In this document: piece after piece, positions 8,215 to 17,342 of the stretch
How the letters are laid out: every line of letters starts with the position of its first letter
Numbering within the stretch: the stretch's first letter is position 1
Source of the DNA: CAVVVS01 sp963751355
Lineage (GTDB): Bacteria; Bacteroidota; Ignavibacteria; Ignavibacteriales; Ignavibacteriaceae
Direction: 5' to 3'
Length of the DNA stretch: 64,000 nt
Assembly (NCBI GenBank): GCA_963751355.1
Contig: CAVVVS010000037.1
Span: forward strand, 1 to 64,000
Program-made: the position numbers and the translations under genes
The notes under the pieces: model-generated
Told to the model about the DNA's origin: nothing
The model's input: only the letters and a program-made list of their open reading frames with translations
Database searches by the model: none

Positions 8215-8676
8215 CTAACGGGGCAGGGAGATTAACTTCTGTTTAACATAAATACCTAATCCTGAGCCGCCTAAAAGAATTAACGCGATAGATGTTAAAC
8301 CCCAATTCTCCCATTCAGGAGCAAATTGTTTTAAGTTAATTAAAAGCAAAATACATTCGAAGGCAAAGAAGACTATGTTTGCGGCGACCGCAAAAGTAAC
8401 TTGTGAAATAAATGAATCTATAGTATTTGGAGAAAATCTTTTTAAAGCAAACCACGCTACATACGCATTATAACTTACCGGGGGAACCTCAAACAAATGA
8501 AAGACCAGAACACACCAGAGAGTACTGCTGCAGTTTTCGCATGTTGTCCATGGATGTCCAATTAAGAAAGGAACATGAGCTGCTGCTATACCGTAAATAA
8601 CGGCACCAATTGTTATGTACGCATAAACACGAACCAACCGAACAGCTTTAATCCATTCACTTGTATTGTTCTCCAT
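8215..8676 (-). CDS. Small four-helix membrane protein, unknown
   Basis: I do not recognise this 153-aa protein. It has four hydrophobic segments (about residues 15-38, 53-72, 95-118 and 126-144) and a loop CENCSSTLWC holding three cysteines between the first two helices. The C-terminus is basic (VKQKLISLPR). It is probably co-transcribed with the downstream FAD oxidase, which has its own membrane segment. A partnership as membrane anchor or electron acceptor is possible but only inferred from position. Confidence 0.6.
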   Translation of the reverse strand: MENNTSEWIKAVRLVRVYAYITIGAVIYGIAAAHVPFLIGHPWTTCENCSSTLWCVLVFHLFEVPPVSYNAYVAWFALKRFSPNTIDSFISQVTFAVAANIVFFAFECILLLINLKQFAPEWENWGLTSIALILLGGSGLGIYVKQKLISLPR

Positions 8677-8740
8677 ACAAGCCTCTCAATACTGAATGAC
8701 TATGATGTTTATATGCACCGAATAAGTTGAGTATGATTTT

Positions 8741-8760
8741 TGCACTACACCGCTAGTGCA
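8741..8760. promoter_or_regulatory. Perfect inverted repeat in the divergent spacer
   Basis: TGCACTA-CACCGC-TAGTGCA is a perfect 7-bp palindrome with a 6-bp centre, 65 bp upstream of the minus-strand membrane-protein gene. No U-tract follows on either strand, so it is more operator-like than terminator-like. A TTGACA at 8801-8806 is the only other signal I noted; I found no convincing -10. Otherwise the spacer 8677-9051 shows nothing. Confidence 0.35.
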
Positions 8761-9051
8761 GAAGAAATGTAGATTGTAATTTTAATATATGAAATTTATA
8801 TTGACATAAGCAACTAAAAATATTTTTTTTGTACTTCTTTTTCCTTGCAATGACAAATTATTAAATATAATTTATGTTCCTAATACTGGAGGGTTATTGA
8901 ATTTGCTTTTTATCACTCAATTATATTCTGGCGAACTGCGAATAGATATACACACCCCGCTGTGCTTCTAAAAGAAATAATTTCGTTTCAATATTTTTCA
9001 AGATACATAATCTGTTTGCCGCAAACCGGCAGGTGTTTGGAACTAAGGCTT

Positions 9052-10872
9052 ATGAGTTTTTTCAATTGCTTTACTGTTTATAGACGTTCGGCTTTAACAT
9101 TAGTTATAATTATGATCTTAGCTGCCGGTAGTCTCTCTGCACAGGTGGAGAAGAAAGATTTTCATCCGCTCGATGATGCTTTATTATTCTCACTTGATTA
9201 TAGTGTTACGTTCAGCTTGACTGACTATACTCACTCAATAACGGATCATGGTTGGAGGGGAACGGGTGAATACTTCTTCTCTCTCAACGCTGCATATCTC
9301 TTAGGCCTTCGGGCTTACGGTGGTTCGGGGCATTTAAGAGGAGAACAGGAAGATTTTGCGAAATACTACTTACCTACCGGATTCAGAACTAGTCTTTTTT
9401 ATACGGGCATAGGTATTGAGTTTGGTTATAAAGCGAATAAAAATATCGTCCCTTATTTTTCGGGCGGACTAACCTACACAAAATTCAATCCTGTAGATAA
9501 CAAAGGAATCACTATACCAATTGACAAATACGGGAAAATCTATTCACGGGGAGTTTTAATCGAAAATATTGAAATAGGTATGCGATATCTCATTTCTTCC
9601 ACGTTTGCCTTTAATTTAAGCGTTACTGAAAACTTTAATCAAAACGATTATCTTGATGGTTTGTCGAGAACAAATCATAACGATACATATTTTCAATTGA
9701 ATACAGGATTTTCGTTAATCCTTTTCGGAAAAAATGATTCGGATAATGATGGAGTGGAAGATGCTGAAGATGTATGTCCAAACACCCCTCCCGATATAAC
9801 TGTGGATAAATTTGGATGTCCAACGGATTCGGATGGTGATGGTGTTCCTGATTATCTTGATAAATGTCCAAATACACAATTCGGAACGAAGGTTGATTCC
9901 GCCGGTTGTCCACTGGATAGCGATAATGATGGAGTACCCGATTACATTGATCTTTGTCCGGGGACACCGCCGGAAGTTAAAGTAGATAAATCAGGGTGTC
10001 CCATAGATAGTGATCAGGATGGAGTTCCCGACTATCTTGATCAATGTCCTAATACCCCGCTTGGTGTAAAAGTCGATGCCACAGGCTGCTCTTTAGATAG
10101 TGACGGAGATGGAGTTCCCGATACATTAGATAAATGCCCTAAAACTCCTCCCGGAATAAAAGTAAATCAATCCGGTTGTCCATTAGACAGTGACGAAGAC
10201 GGAGTTCCGGACTATCTGGATAAATGCCCCGATACTCCACCAGCTGCAAAAGTTGATTCTGTAGGTTGTCCTTTGGATAGTGATGGAGATGGTGTACCTG
10301 ATTACCTAGATGATTGTCCTAATACACCTCGTCGGATGAAAGTGAATTCATCCGGCTGTCCTTTGGATAGTGATGGAGACGGCGTTCCTGATTACCTGGA
10401 CGATTGTTCTAATACACCTCGCGGGATGAGAGTGAATTCATCCGGCTGTCCTGACGATGACGGAGACGGAGTTCCGAATTATCTCGATAAATGTCCTCAC
10501 ACGAAGAGGGGTGTTGCCGTAGATAAAAATGGTTGTCCGCGTTTGCCCGATAAAATTTTACTGAATACATCAATATATTTTGAACCTGGAACTGCTAAAT
10601 TATCTCCTTATTATCTTTCCGTGCTTGATAAGATGGCAGAGAAAATGAAAAGTGATGATCGTTCAAGATGGAAAATTGAAGGATTTGCCGATGATATAAG
10701 TTCTCAGGTTTTTGCTAAGATTATTGCAGCAAACCGTGCAGATGCTGTCTTAATACATTTTTTAACGAATGGTTTGAATGCTGATAGATTCATAGTTGTG
10801 AAAAATCATGAGAAATCGGATAAAGAAAATAAAACTTTTGATGTGGGTGTTATAATAACTAGAATCAAATAA
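9052..10872 (+). CDS. OmpA-family protein with thrombospondin type-3 repeats
   Basis: I place the start at ATG 9052 (AAGG just upstream), which gives MSFFNCFTVYRR, a hydrophobic core and a signal-peptidase site after AAGSLSAQ; an in-frame GTG at 8962 would only add 30 unlikely residues. The mature protein (about 606 aa in total with signal) has an N-terminal beta-rich domain of about 190 residues. Nine DxDxDGVPDYLDxCPxTP calcium-binding repeats follow, then a divergent OmpA C-terminal domain retaining the NRADAV helix. OmpA domains tether the outer membrane to peptidoglycan; the repeats form a rigid Ca2+-binding spacer. The NTP/GCP pattern is very regular, and repeat 8 has lost the usual proline (CSN). 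Confidence 0.85.
   Translation: MSFFNCFTVYRRSALTLVIIMILAAGSLSAQVEKKDFHPLDDALLFSLDYSVTFSLTDYTHSITDHGWRGTGEYFFSLNAAYLLGLRAYGGSGHLRGEQEDFAKYYLPTGFRTSLFYTGIGIEFGYKANKNIVPYFSGGLTYTKFNPVDNKGITIPIDKYGKIYSRGVLIENIEIGMRYLISSTFAFNLSVTENFNQNDYLDGLSRTNHNDTYFQLNTGFSLILFGKNDSDNDGVEDAEDVCPNTPPDITVDKFGCPTDSDGDGVPDYLDKCPNTQFGTKVDSAGCPLDSDNDGVPDYIDLCPGTPPEVKVDKSGCPIDSDQDGVPDYLDQCPNTPLGVKVDATGCSLDSDGDGVPDTLDKCPKTPPGIKVNQSGCPLDSDEDGVPDYLDKCPDTPPAAKVDSVGCPLDSDGDGVPDYLDDCPNTPRRMKVNSSGCPLDSDGDGVPDYLDDCSNTPRGMRVNSSGCPDDDGDGVPNYLDKCPHTKRGVAVDKNGCPRLPDKILLNTSIYFEPGTAKLSPYYLSVLDKMAEKMKSDDRSRWKIEGFADDISSQVFAKIIAANRADAVLIHFLTNGLNADRFIVVKNHEKSDKENKTFDVGVIITRIK
9736..10542 (+). repeat. Nine tandem ~90-bp coding repeats (thrombospondin type 3)
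   Basis: Eight 30-codon units and one of 29 codons repeat the pattern D-S-D-x-D-G-V-P-D-Y-L-D-x-C-P-x-T-P...V-D-x-x-G-C-P. Units 7 and 8 are far more alike in DNA than the others, including an identical stretch encoding VNSSGC, which points to a recent unit duplication. Copy number could vary between strains. Confidence 0.85.
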
Positions 10873-11244
10873 TACTATTTTGGTTGATATGAATGGCTTC
10901 CCGTGATACTATTTCTATAAACAGTTTGAAAAAAAATTGATCCGAAATATGAACTTATTGGGTTAGTCATTTTAACTTACTATAAGTTATAAAAATATCT
11001 TTAGGAAGGATAAAATTTAATCTTACAGAATGATCATTTTATAATGTACCAAAGGATTGAAAATGAAAATTAATAAATTAGGGTAAATATAAACTAGAAA
11101 AATCTCAGGAAGGAAAGGGACGATTTAATCTTGGTTACGCGGGTGAGCGATCCCAAAATTGCTCTGAAGTGAAACTTACTTTAATATGTATTTATATATT
11201 AATTGTTGACAAGCTACTCGTATTTCAACAATAATTTAAACTAA
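10873..11244. other. 372-bp spacer without a recognised feature
   Basis: Between the OmpA gene and the convergent dehydrogenase I see no ORF, no convincing terminator and no tRNA. The only pattern is a loose pair of AGGAAGGA...TTTAATCTT segments near 11004-11022 and 11107-11134, which I cannot interpret. Confidence 0.5.
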
Positions 11245-12285
11245 CTATTGAAACTTTATCATCGCTTTAATTACTCCGTCTCTAAAATTAGCAACTATTT
11301 CAAAAGCTTCACAAGTTTTTTCAAAAGGGAAACGATGGGTAATCAAAAAATCCGGTTTCCAATTCCGGGAAGCCGATAAATCGATGCAATGCTGGATGCT
11401 TTTGTTCTGGCGCCTCACATTCTGTATGTAGATTTCTTTTCTTCTAATCTTACTTATATCGAACGATACTCTACCAATTTCCGGAATCCCGACTATGAAT
11501 AATTTCCCACCCGGTCTTAGAAGATTTACGGCTTGATCGAGTGCTTCCTGTTTGCCGCAGCATTCAAAAACAGCATCGAATAAGTTTGGATTAGCTCCGG
11601 CAAATCTTGAAACAATATTTTCCGTATCGGGATTTCCTGAATGAATTGCTCCGTTTTCCTTTGCTGCGTTTATTCTATAATCTAACTTATCGGTAACATA
11701 AATATTTTTAAAACCAAAAGCTTGTAACGATAACATAACACTTAAACCAATTGGTCCTACTCCCAAAATTGCAATTGTGATTTTTGTATTTGAATTCTTT
11801 AAAAATTGTGCTGCATAATATCCGATTGATAAAGGTTCTATTAGGGCAGCCTCCTCACCGGTGATGTTTCCGGGTACTTTGAAACAATTTTGTGCAGGTA
11901 GAATAATATATTCCGATAAGCATCCATCGGCCTGTCCTGGGGCTCCTAAAAATTTCTGATTTAGACACGTGTGTTCTCTCCCGCTGAGGCATTGTGAACA
12001 TTCGTGGCAAGAAAGTGCTGGCTCAATTGCAACCAAATCTCCTTCTTTTAATCCTTTAACTTTTACTCCGGTTTTCTCTATAATAGCAGAGCATTCGTGG
12101 CCGATTGTAAAAGGGAATTCGATAATTTGATCCCCTATGTTTCCTTCTTTATAATAATGAATGTCGGAACCACAAATGCCCACCGAATTAATCTTCAGCA
12201 GGACATCATCATCTTTCACAATTTTAGGTTTGTCTACATCGAAAATTTCGAGTTTTTTGATTCCCGTAATCGCAATTTTTTTCAA
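11245..12285 (-). CDS. Zinc-dependent polyol/sorbitol-type dehydrogenase
   Basis: A 346-aa medium-chain dehydrogenase. Catalytic zinc ligands are C38 (GICGSDIHYY), H63 and E64 (IGHE). The structural zinc cysteines are C93, C96, C99 and C107 (CHECSQCLSGREHTC). The nucleotide motif LGVGPIGLSVM starts near 174. The closest types are sorbitol, xylitol and L-threonine dehydrogenases; GSDIHYY favours the polyol group. It lies 75 bp downstream of the araB-like kinase on the same strand and next to a FucI isomerase. It may oxidise a pentitol such as ribitol or arabitol to the ketose used by the kinase; the substrate is inference. Confidence 0.8.
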   Translation of the reverse strand: MKKIAITGIKKLEIFDVDKPKIVKDDDVLLKINSVGICGSDIHYYKEGNIGDQIIEFPFTIGHECSAIIEKTGVKVKGLKEGDLVAIEPALSCHECSQCLSGREHTCLNQKFLGAPGQADGCLSEYIILPAQNCFKVPGNITGEEAALIEPLSIGYYAAQFLKNSNTKITIAILGVGPIGLSVMLSLQAFGFKNIYVTDKLDYRINAAKENGAIHSGNPDTENIVSRFAGANPNLFDAVFECCGKQEALDQAVNLLRPGGKLFIVGIPEIGRVSFDISKIRRKEIYIQNVRRQNKSIQHCIDLSASRNWKPDFLITHRFPFEKTCEAFEIVANFRDGVIKAMIKFQ

Positions 12286-12360
12286 TTAAAATATTCCTTT
12301 ATTTCAAAATATTTATATTCTATCCTTCATTTTTAGATGAAACTATACGTTTTATTTACA

Positions 12361-14064
12361 TTAATATTTCTCTTGACGCACTTTGTCTCGAATATCCAAC
12401 AACTCTTTCATTATATTAAACATTCCACCCTTCCATTTTGCGCTTCCGAAACCGTCATGAAGCTGCAAATAGATTTTATAAATCTGCTGATAAACAGAAT
12501 GATTTTTTTGATCCGGATAATAGACTTTATTTGTACCCGTCATTGCTTGCTGGGCTTCTTCAACATTAGAAAATCCGCTCACACCTTTTCCGGCTGCTAC
12601 TGCGCCGAAAATTGCTGCACCCAAAGCGGAGGACTGCTCACTTCTTGAAATCTTCATCGGTAATCCGGTAACGTCTGCATAAATTTGCATCAGAAGAGAG
12701 TTTTTAACGGCTAAACCACCGCAGTTAACAACTTCATTAATGGTTGCGCCATATTTTTCAATCCGTTCGATAATTGTAAGAGCCCCGAAAGCTGTGGCTT
12801 CAACTAAAGCCCGGTAAATTTCATGAGATTTAGTTTGAAGAGTTTGTCCTATCAGCAGTCCTGTGAGACGAGCATCAACTAACACATTGCGATTGCCGTT
12901 ATTCCAATCAAGCGCCATTAAACCTGTTTCCCCGGGTTTTAATTTCGCCGCTTCTTTTTCCAGGTTCATAAACTTTTCATCCTGTGTTTCACCGTATTCT
13001 TTTGGAACAAAGTTATTGACAAACCATAAGAACAAATCGCCGACGGCAGGTTGTCCTGCTTCTATTCCGAAATAACCACCCATTACAGAACCGTTTACAA
13101 TTCCGCATACTCCCGGTATATCTGCGAGTTTTTGTGAGCGAGGTGATACCATTATATCGCACGTACTGGTGCCCAAAATTTTTACCAACGTTCCTGTTTT
13201 AACACCTGCGCCAACTGCACCCATATGAGCATCTATAGCACCAACTGCAACTGTTACTTCAGTTGATAAGCCGAGTTTATCCGCCCAATATTTGCTGAGA
13301 TTCCCTGCTTTTTCTTCGGCAGGAAAAACATTATTTACAATTTTACCATGTGTTTTAACCAAATTCGGAGAAAGCTTTTTAAGAAAACTAGGATCGGGAA
13401 ACCCTCCCCACTCTTCGCTATAAAGTGCCTTATGCCCGGCAGCACATACACTTCTTTTTAGATTGGCCGGATTTGTATCTCCTATTAATACTGCCGGAAT
13501 CCAATCACATATCTCTACGAAACTATAAATGGAATTGAAAACTTCCGGATCTTCTTTTTGAAGATGCAGCAACTTACTCCAGAACCATTCCGAAGAATAT
13601 ACTCCTCCGATCTTTGCTAAATACTCAGGGTGTTCTTTTGACGCTAATTCTGTTATTGTTTGTGCTTCAAAGTAACTTGTATGATCCTTCCATAACCAAA
13701 CCATAGCAGCCGGATGGTTCTTAAACTTTTCTGTAAAGCACAGCGGCAATCCTTCCGAATCAACTGGCATGGGACTGCTGCCCGTTGTGTCTACTCCTAT
13801 TCCGATGATATTTTTTATCGAAAATTCAGGCTCAATCAATTTTGCCTTTTCAATAGCTCCTTTTATCGTTATTTCAATCCCAAGTGTATAATCCGCCGGG
13901 TTTTGTCTCGCTAAATTCGGATCTGTAGGATTTGTTATCACGCCTGCGTCTCCGGAAGGGTAGTTGAAAACCTGGTTTGCCAATTCTCTGCCGTTATCAA
14001 TATCTACGATTAGCGCTCTGCAGGAGTTTGTACCAAAATCTAAACCAATTGTATATTTAGCCAT
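12361..14064 (-). CDS. araB: Ribulokinase (FGGY family, AraB type)
   Basis: I start at the ATG ending at 14064, which gives MAKYTIGLDFGTNSCRALIV and a GGAGGG ribosome site 5 bp upstream; the GTG further up would overlap that site. The 567-aa length equals AraB (about 566 aa in E. coli). The N-terminal DFGTNSCRA phosphate loop, the GVDTTGSSPMPVD segment, LGTSTCDIM in the second domain and the GGLAVKNSLLMQIYADVTG segment are ribulokinase features. AraB phosphorylates L-ribulose and also accepts D-ribulose. Here the neighbour is FucI, not AraA, and no AraD epimerase is in the window. The substrate could therefore be D-ribulose from D-arabinose or a pentitol. It is divergent from the LacI-FucI unit. 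Confidence 0.85.
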   Translation of the reverse strand: MAKYTIGLDFGTNSCRALIVDIDNGRELANQVFNYPSGDAGVITNPTDPNLARQNPADYTLGIEITIKGAIEKAKLIEPEFSIKNIIGIGVDTTGSSPMPVDSEGLPLCFTEKFKNHPAAMVWLWKDHTSYFEAQTITELASKEHPEYLAKIGGVYSSEWFWSKLLHLQKEDPEVFNSIYSFVEICDWIPAVLIGDTNPANLKRSVCAAGHKALYSEEWGGFPDPSFLKKLSPNLVKTHGKIVNNVFPAEEKAGNLSKYWADKLGLSTEVTVAVGAIDAHMGAVGAGVKTGTLVKILGTSTCDIMVSPRSQKLADIPGVCGIVNGSVMGGYFGIEAGQPAVGDLFLWFVNNFVPKEYGETQDEKFMNLEKEAAKLKPGETGLMALDWNNGNRNVLVDARLTGLLIGQTLQTKSHEIYRALVEATAFGALTIIERIEKYGATINEVVNCGGLAVKNSLLMQIYADVTGLPMKISRSEQSSALGAAIFGAVAAGKGVSGFSNVEEAQQAMTGTNKVYYPDQKNHSVYQQIYKIYLQLHDGFGSAKWKGGMFNIMKELLDIRDKVRQEKY

Positions 14065-14134
14065 ATATCCCTCCACCTATTATATCATTTAAGCTTCTGC
14101 CAACTTATCATAACTTTAAGTTCTAAAATAAATC

Positions 14135-14188
14135 TTGACATTAAAAAATTAAAATGATAATATAAAAATGTTAATCGTTCAACATTTT
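14135..14188 (+). promoter_or_regulatory. lacI-fucI promoter with LacI-family operator
   Basis: TTGACA (14135-14140), a 17-bp spacer and TAATAT (14158-14163) form a sigma-70-like promoter. The operator follows at 14165-14188: AAAATGTT and AACATTTT flank a centre containing CG. Its core TGTTAATCGTTCAACA (14169-14184) is symmetric at 12 of 16 positions with the central CG expected of LacI-family sites. A repressor bound there would sit on the start site and block the regulator and isomerase. It may also control the divergent kinase and dehydrogenase, whose start is 100 bp away. Confidence 0.65.
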
Positions 14189-14299
14189 AAGTGACCCCTA
14201 TCACTCTGATTATGAATCGTAGAACTCTTTTTATAGTTGATATTCTTGTACAAACATAACAAAACTAATTTTAAACTTTTTATAAAAGGTAAGATGTAA

Positions 14300-15358
14300 A
14301 TGCCTACTATAAATGATATCGCTCAAAAAGCAAATGTATCTGTTATGACAGTTTCCAGAGCGTTAAACAAACCTGAACTAGTAAAAGATAAAACTCTAGA
14401 CAGAATTCGTGTGGTAATGGATTCTCTGGGGTACCAACCAAGCCACCTTGCCCGGTCTTTGGTTAGAAAAAAAACAAATACAATCGGGATAATCATGCCC
14501 GATATTAAAAATACTTTTTTCAACAGCTGGTTTCGATTTATCGAAGATTATGCAAGACAATTCAATTATAATTTGCTTCTTGGAAATACAGATGATAACG
14601 CGGCACATGAAATGGATGTTATAAGATTGCTACAATCTTATAGAGTCGACGGCATTTTAATTGTTCCATATTCGGAAGAATCAGTTAAGTATCTTATAAA
14701 TAGCAAAATGAATTTTATCCTCGTCGATAGAATGTATAAAAATTTGGATGTTGATTTTATTGCGACCGATCATTATGCGGGAGCTTACAAGTTAACTGAA
14801 TATTTAATCAGGCGCGGACATAAAAAAATTGCCGTGTTGAAAGGTCCGGGCTATATTTTCCCGGATGTTGAACGATATAGAGGATACTGTGATGCTATGA
14901 AAAAGCATAAAATAAAGATATCATCTTCAATGGTTCGGAACTGCGAATTATTAGAGCAGAATGCAAATGATGCCGTTCAAAAATTAATTCATGGCCATGA
15001 ACGCCCAACAGCGATATTTTCATTTAATAGTTTAATGACGGTTGGAGCCATAAAAGCAATCCAGTCAGCCGGTCTGGATATACCGGGTGACATTTCTTTG
15101 GGAGTATTTGATGAAATACCAGGGAGTGATATTTTTAAACCTAAACTTACTTATGTGGAACAGCCGGTAGAAGAACTGGGCATAAAGGCAACAAAAATAT
15201 TATTGAAAAAAATTGATAATTCCGTTAAGAATAAAAGATACAAAGTTTTCCTTCAACCTGAACTTATACCTGGTGATTCGTGCAAAAATATTTTAAGAAA
15301 AAATTATAAAAAATTAAAAAAAATGAAGAGAAATTATTATGGAAAAGAAATCATTTAA
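14300..15358 (+). CDS. LacI family transcriptional regulator
   Basis: The 352-aa protein begins with the LacI helix-turn-helix and hinge (TINDIAQKANVSVMTVSRAL, then LARSLVRKKT near residues 51-60). A periplasmic-binding-protein-like effector domain follows (IGIIMPDIKNTFF, AVLKGPGYIFPDVERY and LGVFDEIPG). Its gene overlaps the FucI gene by 20 bp and diverges from the kinase/dehydrogenase pair, so it most likely senses the sugar or ketose of this pathway and binds the palindrome at 14165-14188. The C-terminus is unusually lysine-rich (KNYKKLKKMKR), partly because of the AT-rich overlap. Confidence 0.88.
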   Translation: MPTINDIAQKANVSVMTVSRALNKPELVKDKTLDRIRVVMDSLGYQPSHLARSLVRKKTNTIGIIMPDIKNTFFNSWFRFIEDYARQFNYNLLLGNTDDNAAHEMDVIRLLQSYRVDGILIVPYSEESVKYLINSKMNFILVDRMYKNLDVDFIATDHYAGAYKLTEYLIRRGHKKIAVLKGPGYIFPDVERYRGYCDAMKKHKIKISSSMVRNCELLEQNANDAVQKLIHGHERPTAIFSFNSLMTVGAIKAIQSAGLDIPGDISLGVFDEIPGSDIFKPKLTYVEQPVEELGIKATKILLKKIDNSVKNKRYKVFLQPELIPGDSCKNILRKNYKKLKKMKRNYYGKEII

Positions 15359-17150
15359 AATTAATCAGCCGGTCAACCGTTATCGCGGTAGTATGCCTAA
15401 GATTGGTATCCGCCCGGTAATTGACGGCAGGCGCAAAGGTGTCAGGGAATCTCTTGAAAAACAAACCATGACCATGGCGAAGGCGGCAGTAAAATTCTTA
15501 AGCGAAAACATGCGCCATCCAAACGGATTTCCCGTGGAATTTGTTATTGCCGATTCTTGTATCGGCGGTGTAGCCGAAGCTGCGGATGCTGCTGAGAAAT
15601 TTGCAAGAGAGGGAGTGGGTATTTCGTTGACGGTTACACCTTGCTGGTGTTACGGAACAGAGGTAATGGATTCCGATCCACTCATACCAAAAGCAGTTTG
15701 GGGCTTTAACGGAACAGAACGTCCCGGTGCAGTTTATCTCGCCGCTGCTCTTGCAGGTTATTCACAAAAAGGTTTACCTGCTTTTGGCATATACGGAAAA
15801 GATGTTCAAGATAGTGATGATACTTCTATTCCAAATGATGTGAAAGACAAACTCCTGAGTTTTGCAAAAGCAGGTTTGGCTGTGGCTGAAATGAGAGGGA
15901 AATCATATTTATCGATGGGCTCTGTTTCGATGGGAATTGCAGGTTCCATTGTAGAGCCTAACTTTTTTTATGATTATCTCGGGATGCGAAATGAATTCAT
16001 TGATATGAGTGAATTTGTTCGCAGAATTGAAGAAAAAATTTATGATGAAGAAGAGTATCTCAGAGCACTCAAGTGGACAAAAAAGTATTGTAAAGAGGGA
16101 GAAGATGTAAATAAGAAAAAGTCATCCCGCGAAAGAAAGAATTACGAGTGGGAAATGGTTGTAAAAATGACATTAATTGCCCGGGATTTAATGATTGGAA
16201 ATCCAAAATTGAGTGAGATGGGTTTTGAAGAAGAAGCATTCGGGCATAATGCAATTGTAGCTGGATTCCAGGGACAGAGACAATGGACGGATCATTTTCC
16301 AAACGGTGATTTTTTGGAAGCAATATTAAATTCTTCTTTCGATTGGAACGGCATTAGAGAGCCTTTTATGATGGCAACCGAAAACGACAGCTTAAATGGT
16401 GTGACGATGTTATTCGGTCATTTACTTTCCGGTACAGCACAAATTTTTTCAGATGTCAGAACTTACTGGAGTCCGGAATCAGTAAAAAGAGTTACCGGGA
16501 AGTCACTAAAAGGTAAAGCTTCTAATGGTGTTATCCACCTTATAAATTCGGGTTCCACTGCATTAGACGGAACGGGCAGACAAAACCTAAAAGGTAAACC
16601 CGTAATGAAAATGTATTGGGATATTACTTCCGGGGAAGTTGTGAAATGTCTGGATGCTACCAAATGGTGTCCGGCGGATTTAGGTTATTTCAGGGGAGGC
16701 GGCTTTTCATCACAGTTCCTTACCGAAGGAAATATGCCTGTAACTATGTCGAGAATAAATTTAATAAAAGGTCTGGGACCCGTGCTTCAAATAGCGGAAG
16801 GCTACACCGTAGAACTTCCTAAAGACGTACATATGCTATTGGACAGAAGAACAAATCCAACCTGGCCAACAACATGGTTCGCTCCGTTATTAACCGGTAA
16901 AGGTGCGTTCGCAGATGTTTACTCGGTTATGGCAAACTGGGGCGCAAATCATGGGGCGATTAGTTACGGGCATATTGGGGACAAATTAATTACTCTTGCT
17001 TCGATGCTTAGGATCCCGGTGAATATGCATAATGTCTCACGTGAAAGAATTTTTAGACCAAGCTCTTGGAACGCTTTCGGAACTGAGAATCTTGAAGGCG
17101 CGGATTATAGGGCATGCCAAAATTTTGGGCCTCTTTACGGAATTAGATAA
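15339..17150 (+). CDS. fucI: L-fucose/D-arabinose isomerase
   Basis: The 603-aa protein matches FucI along its whole length. Recognised segments include PKIGIRPVIDGRRKGVRESL at the start, VTPCWCYGTEV, WGFNGTERPGAVYLAAALAG, SVSMGIAGSIV, AGFQGQRQWTDHFPNGD and TGKGAFADVYSVMANWGANH. The REPFMMATENDSLNG segment carries the acidic residues that bind Mn2+ in the family. FucI converts L-fucose to L-fuculose and D-arabinose to D-ribulose. The start overlaps the LacI gene by 20 bp, so the two are translationally linked. E. coli FucI is 591 aa and begins near residue 13 here. No fuculokinase or fuculose-phosphate aldolase is nearby; the kinase present is AraB-like. Confidence 0.92.
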   Translation: MEKKSFKINQPVNRYRGSMPKIGIRPVIDGRRKGVRESLEKQTMTMAKAAVKFLSENMRHPNGFPVEFVIADSCIGGVAEAADAAEKFAREGVGISLTVTPCWCYGTEVMDSDPLIPKAVWGFNGTERPGAVYLAAALAGYSQKGLPAFGIYGKDVQDSDDTSIPNDVKDKLLSFAKAGLAVAEMRGKSYLSMGSVSMGIAGSIVEPNFFYDYLGMRNEFIDMSEFVRRIEEKIYDEEEYLRALKWTKKYCKEGEDVNKKKSSRERKNYEWEMVVKMTLIARDLMIGNPKLSEMGFEEEAFGHNAIVAGFQGQRQWTDHFPNGDFLEAILNSSFDWNGIREPFMMATENDSLNGVTMLFGHLLSGTAQIFSDVRTYWSPESVKRVTGKSLKGKASNGVIHLINSGSTALDGTGRQNLKGKPVMKMYWDITSGEVVKCLDATKWCPADLGYFRGGGFSSQFLTEGNMPVTMSRINLIKGLGPVLQIAEGYTVELPKDVHMLLDRRTNPTWPTTWFAPLLTGKGAFADVYSVMANWGANHGAISYGHIGDKLITLASMLRIPVNMHNVSRERIFRPSSWNAFGTENLEGADYRACQNFGPLYGIR

Positions 17151-17320
17151 TTCGAAGTTTGAAAATTTTAATTTCCAACTATTTGATTTGAAATAGGGAC
17201 AAATACTAATTAATCAAGAAAGGTGATTTAGTTTAGATAATCGAAAATTAGTATCGAAAATTCAAACTAAAGTTAAATTAATAATCATAAGATTGAACTT
17301 TTAGTGAATTCTATTAAAGG

Positions 17321-17342
17321 CTGAGTATTGCTCAGTTTTATT
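17321..17342 (+). terminator. Weak terminator candidate downstream of fucI
   Basis: CTGAG-TATTG-CTCAG followed by TTTTATT forms a short stem with a T-rich tail, 170 bp after the fucI stop. The stem is only 5 bp (somewhat longer with A-T pairs at its base). The rest of the 17151-17636 spacer is AT-rich and shows no ORF or RNA gene I can support; the lepA promoter must lie in it. Confidence 0.35.

Noticed and set aside
9635..9967. Antisense frame through the type-3 repeats, histidine-rich
   Set aside because: Antisense shadow of a repetitive coding region; the sense frame is clearly real.
12337..12648. Plus-strand ORF of 103 codons over the araB end
   Set aside because: It is antisense to the conserved C-terminus of the kinase and has no signals.
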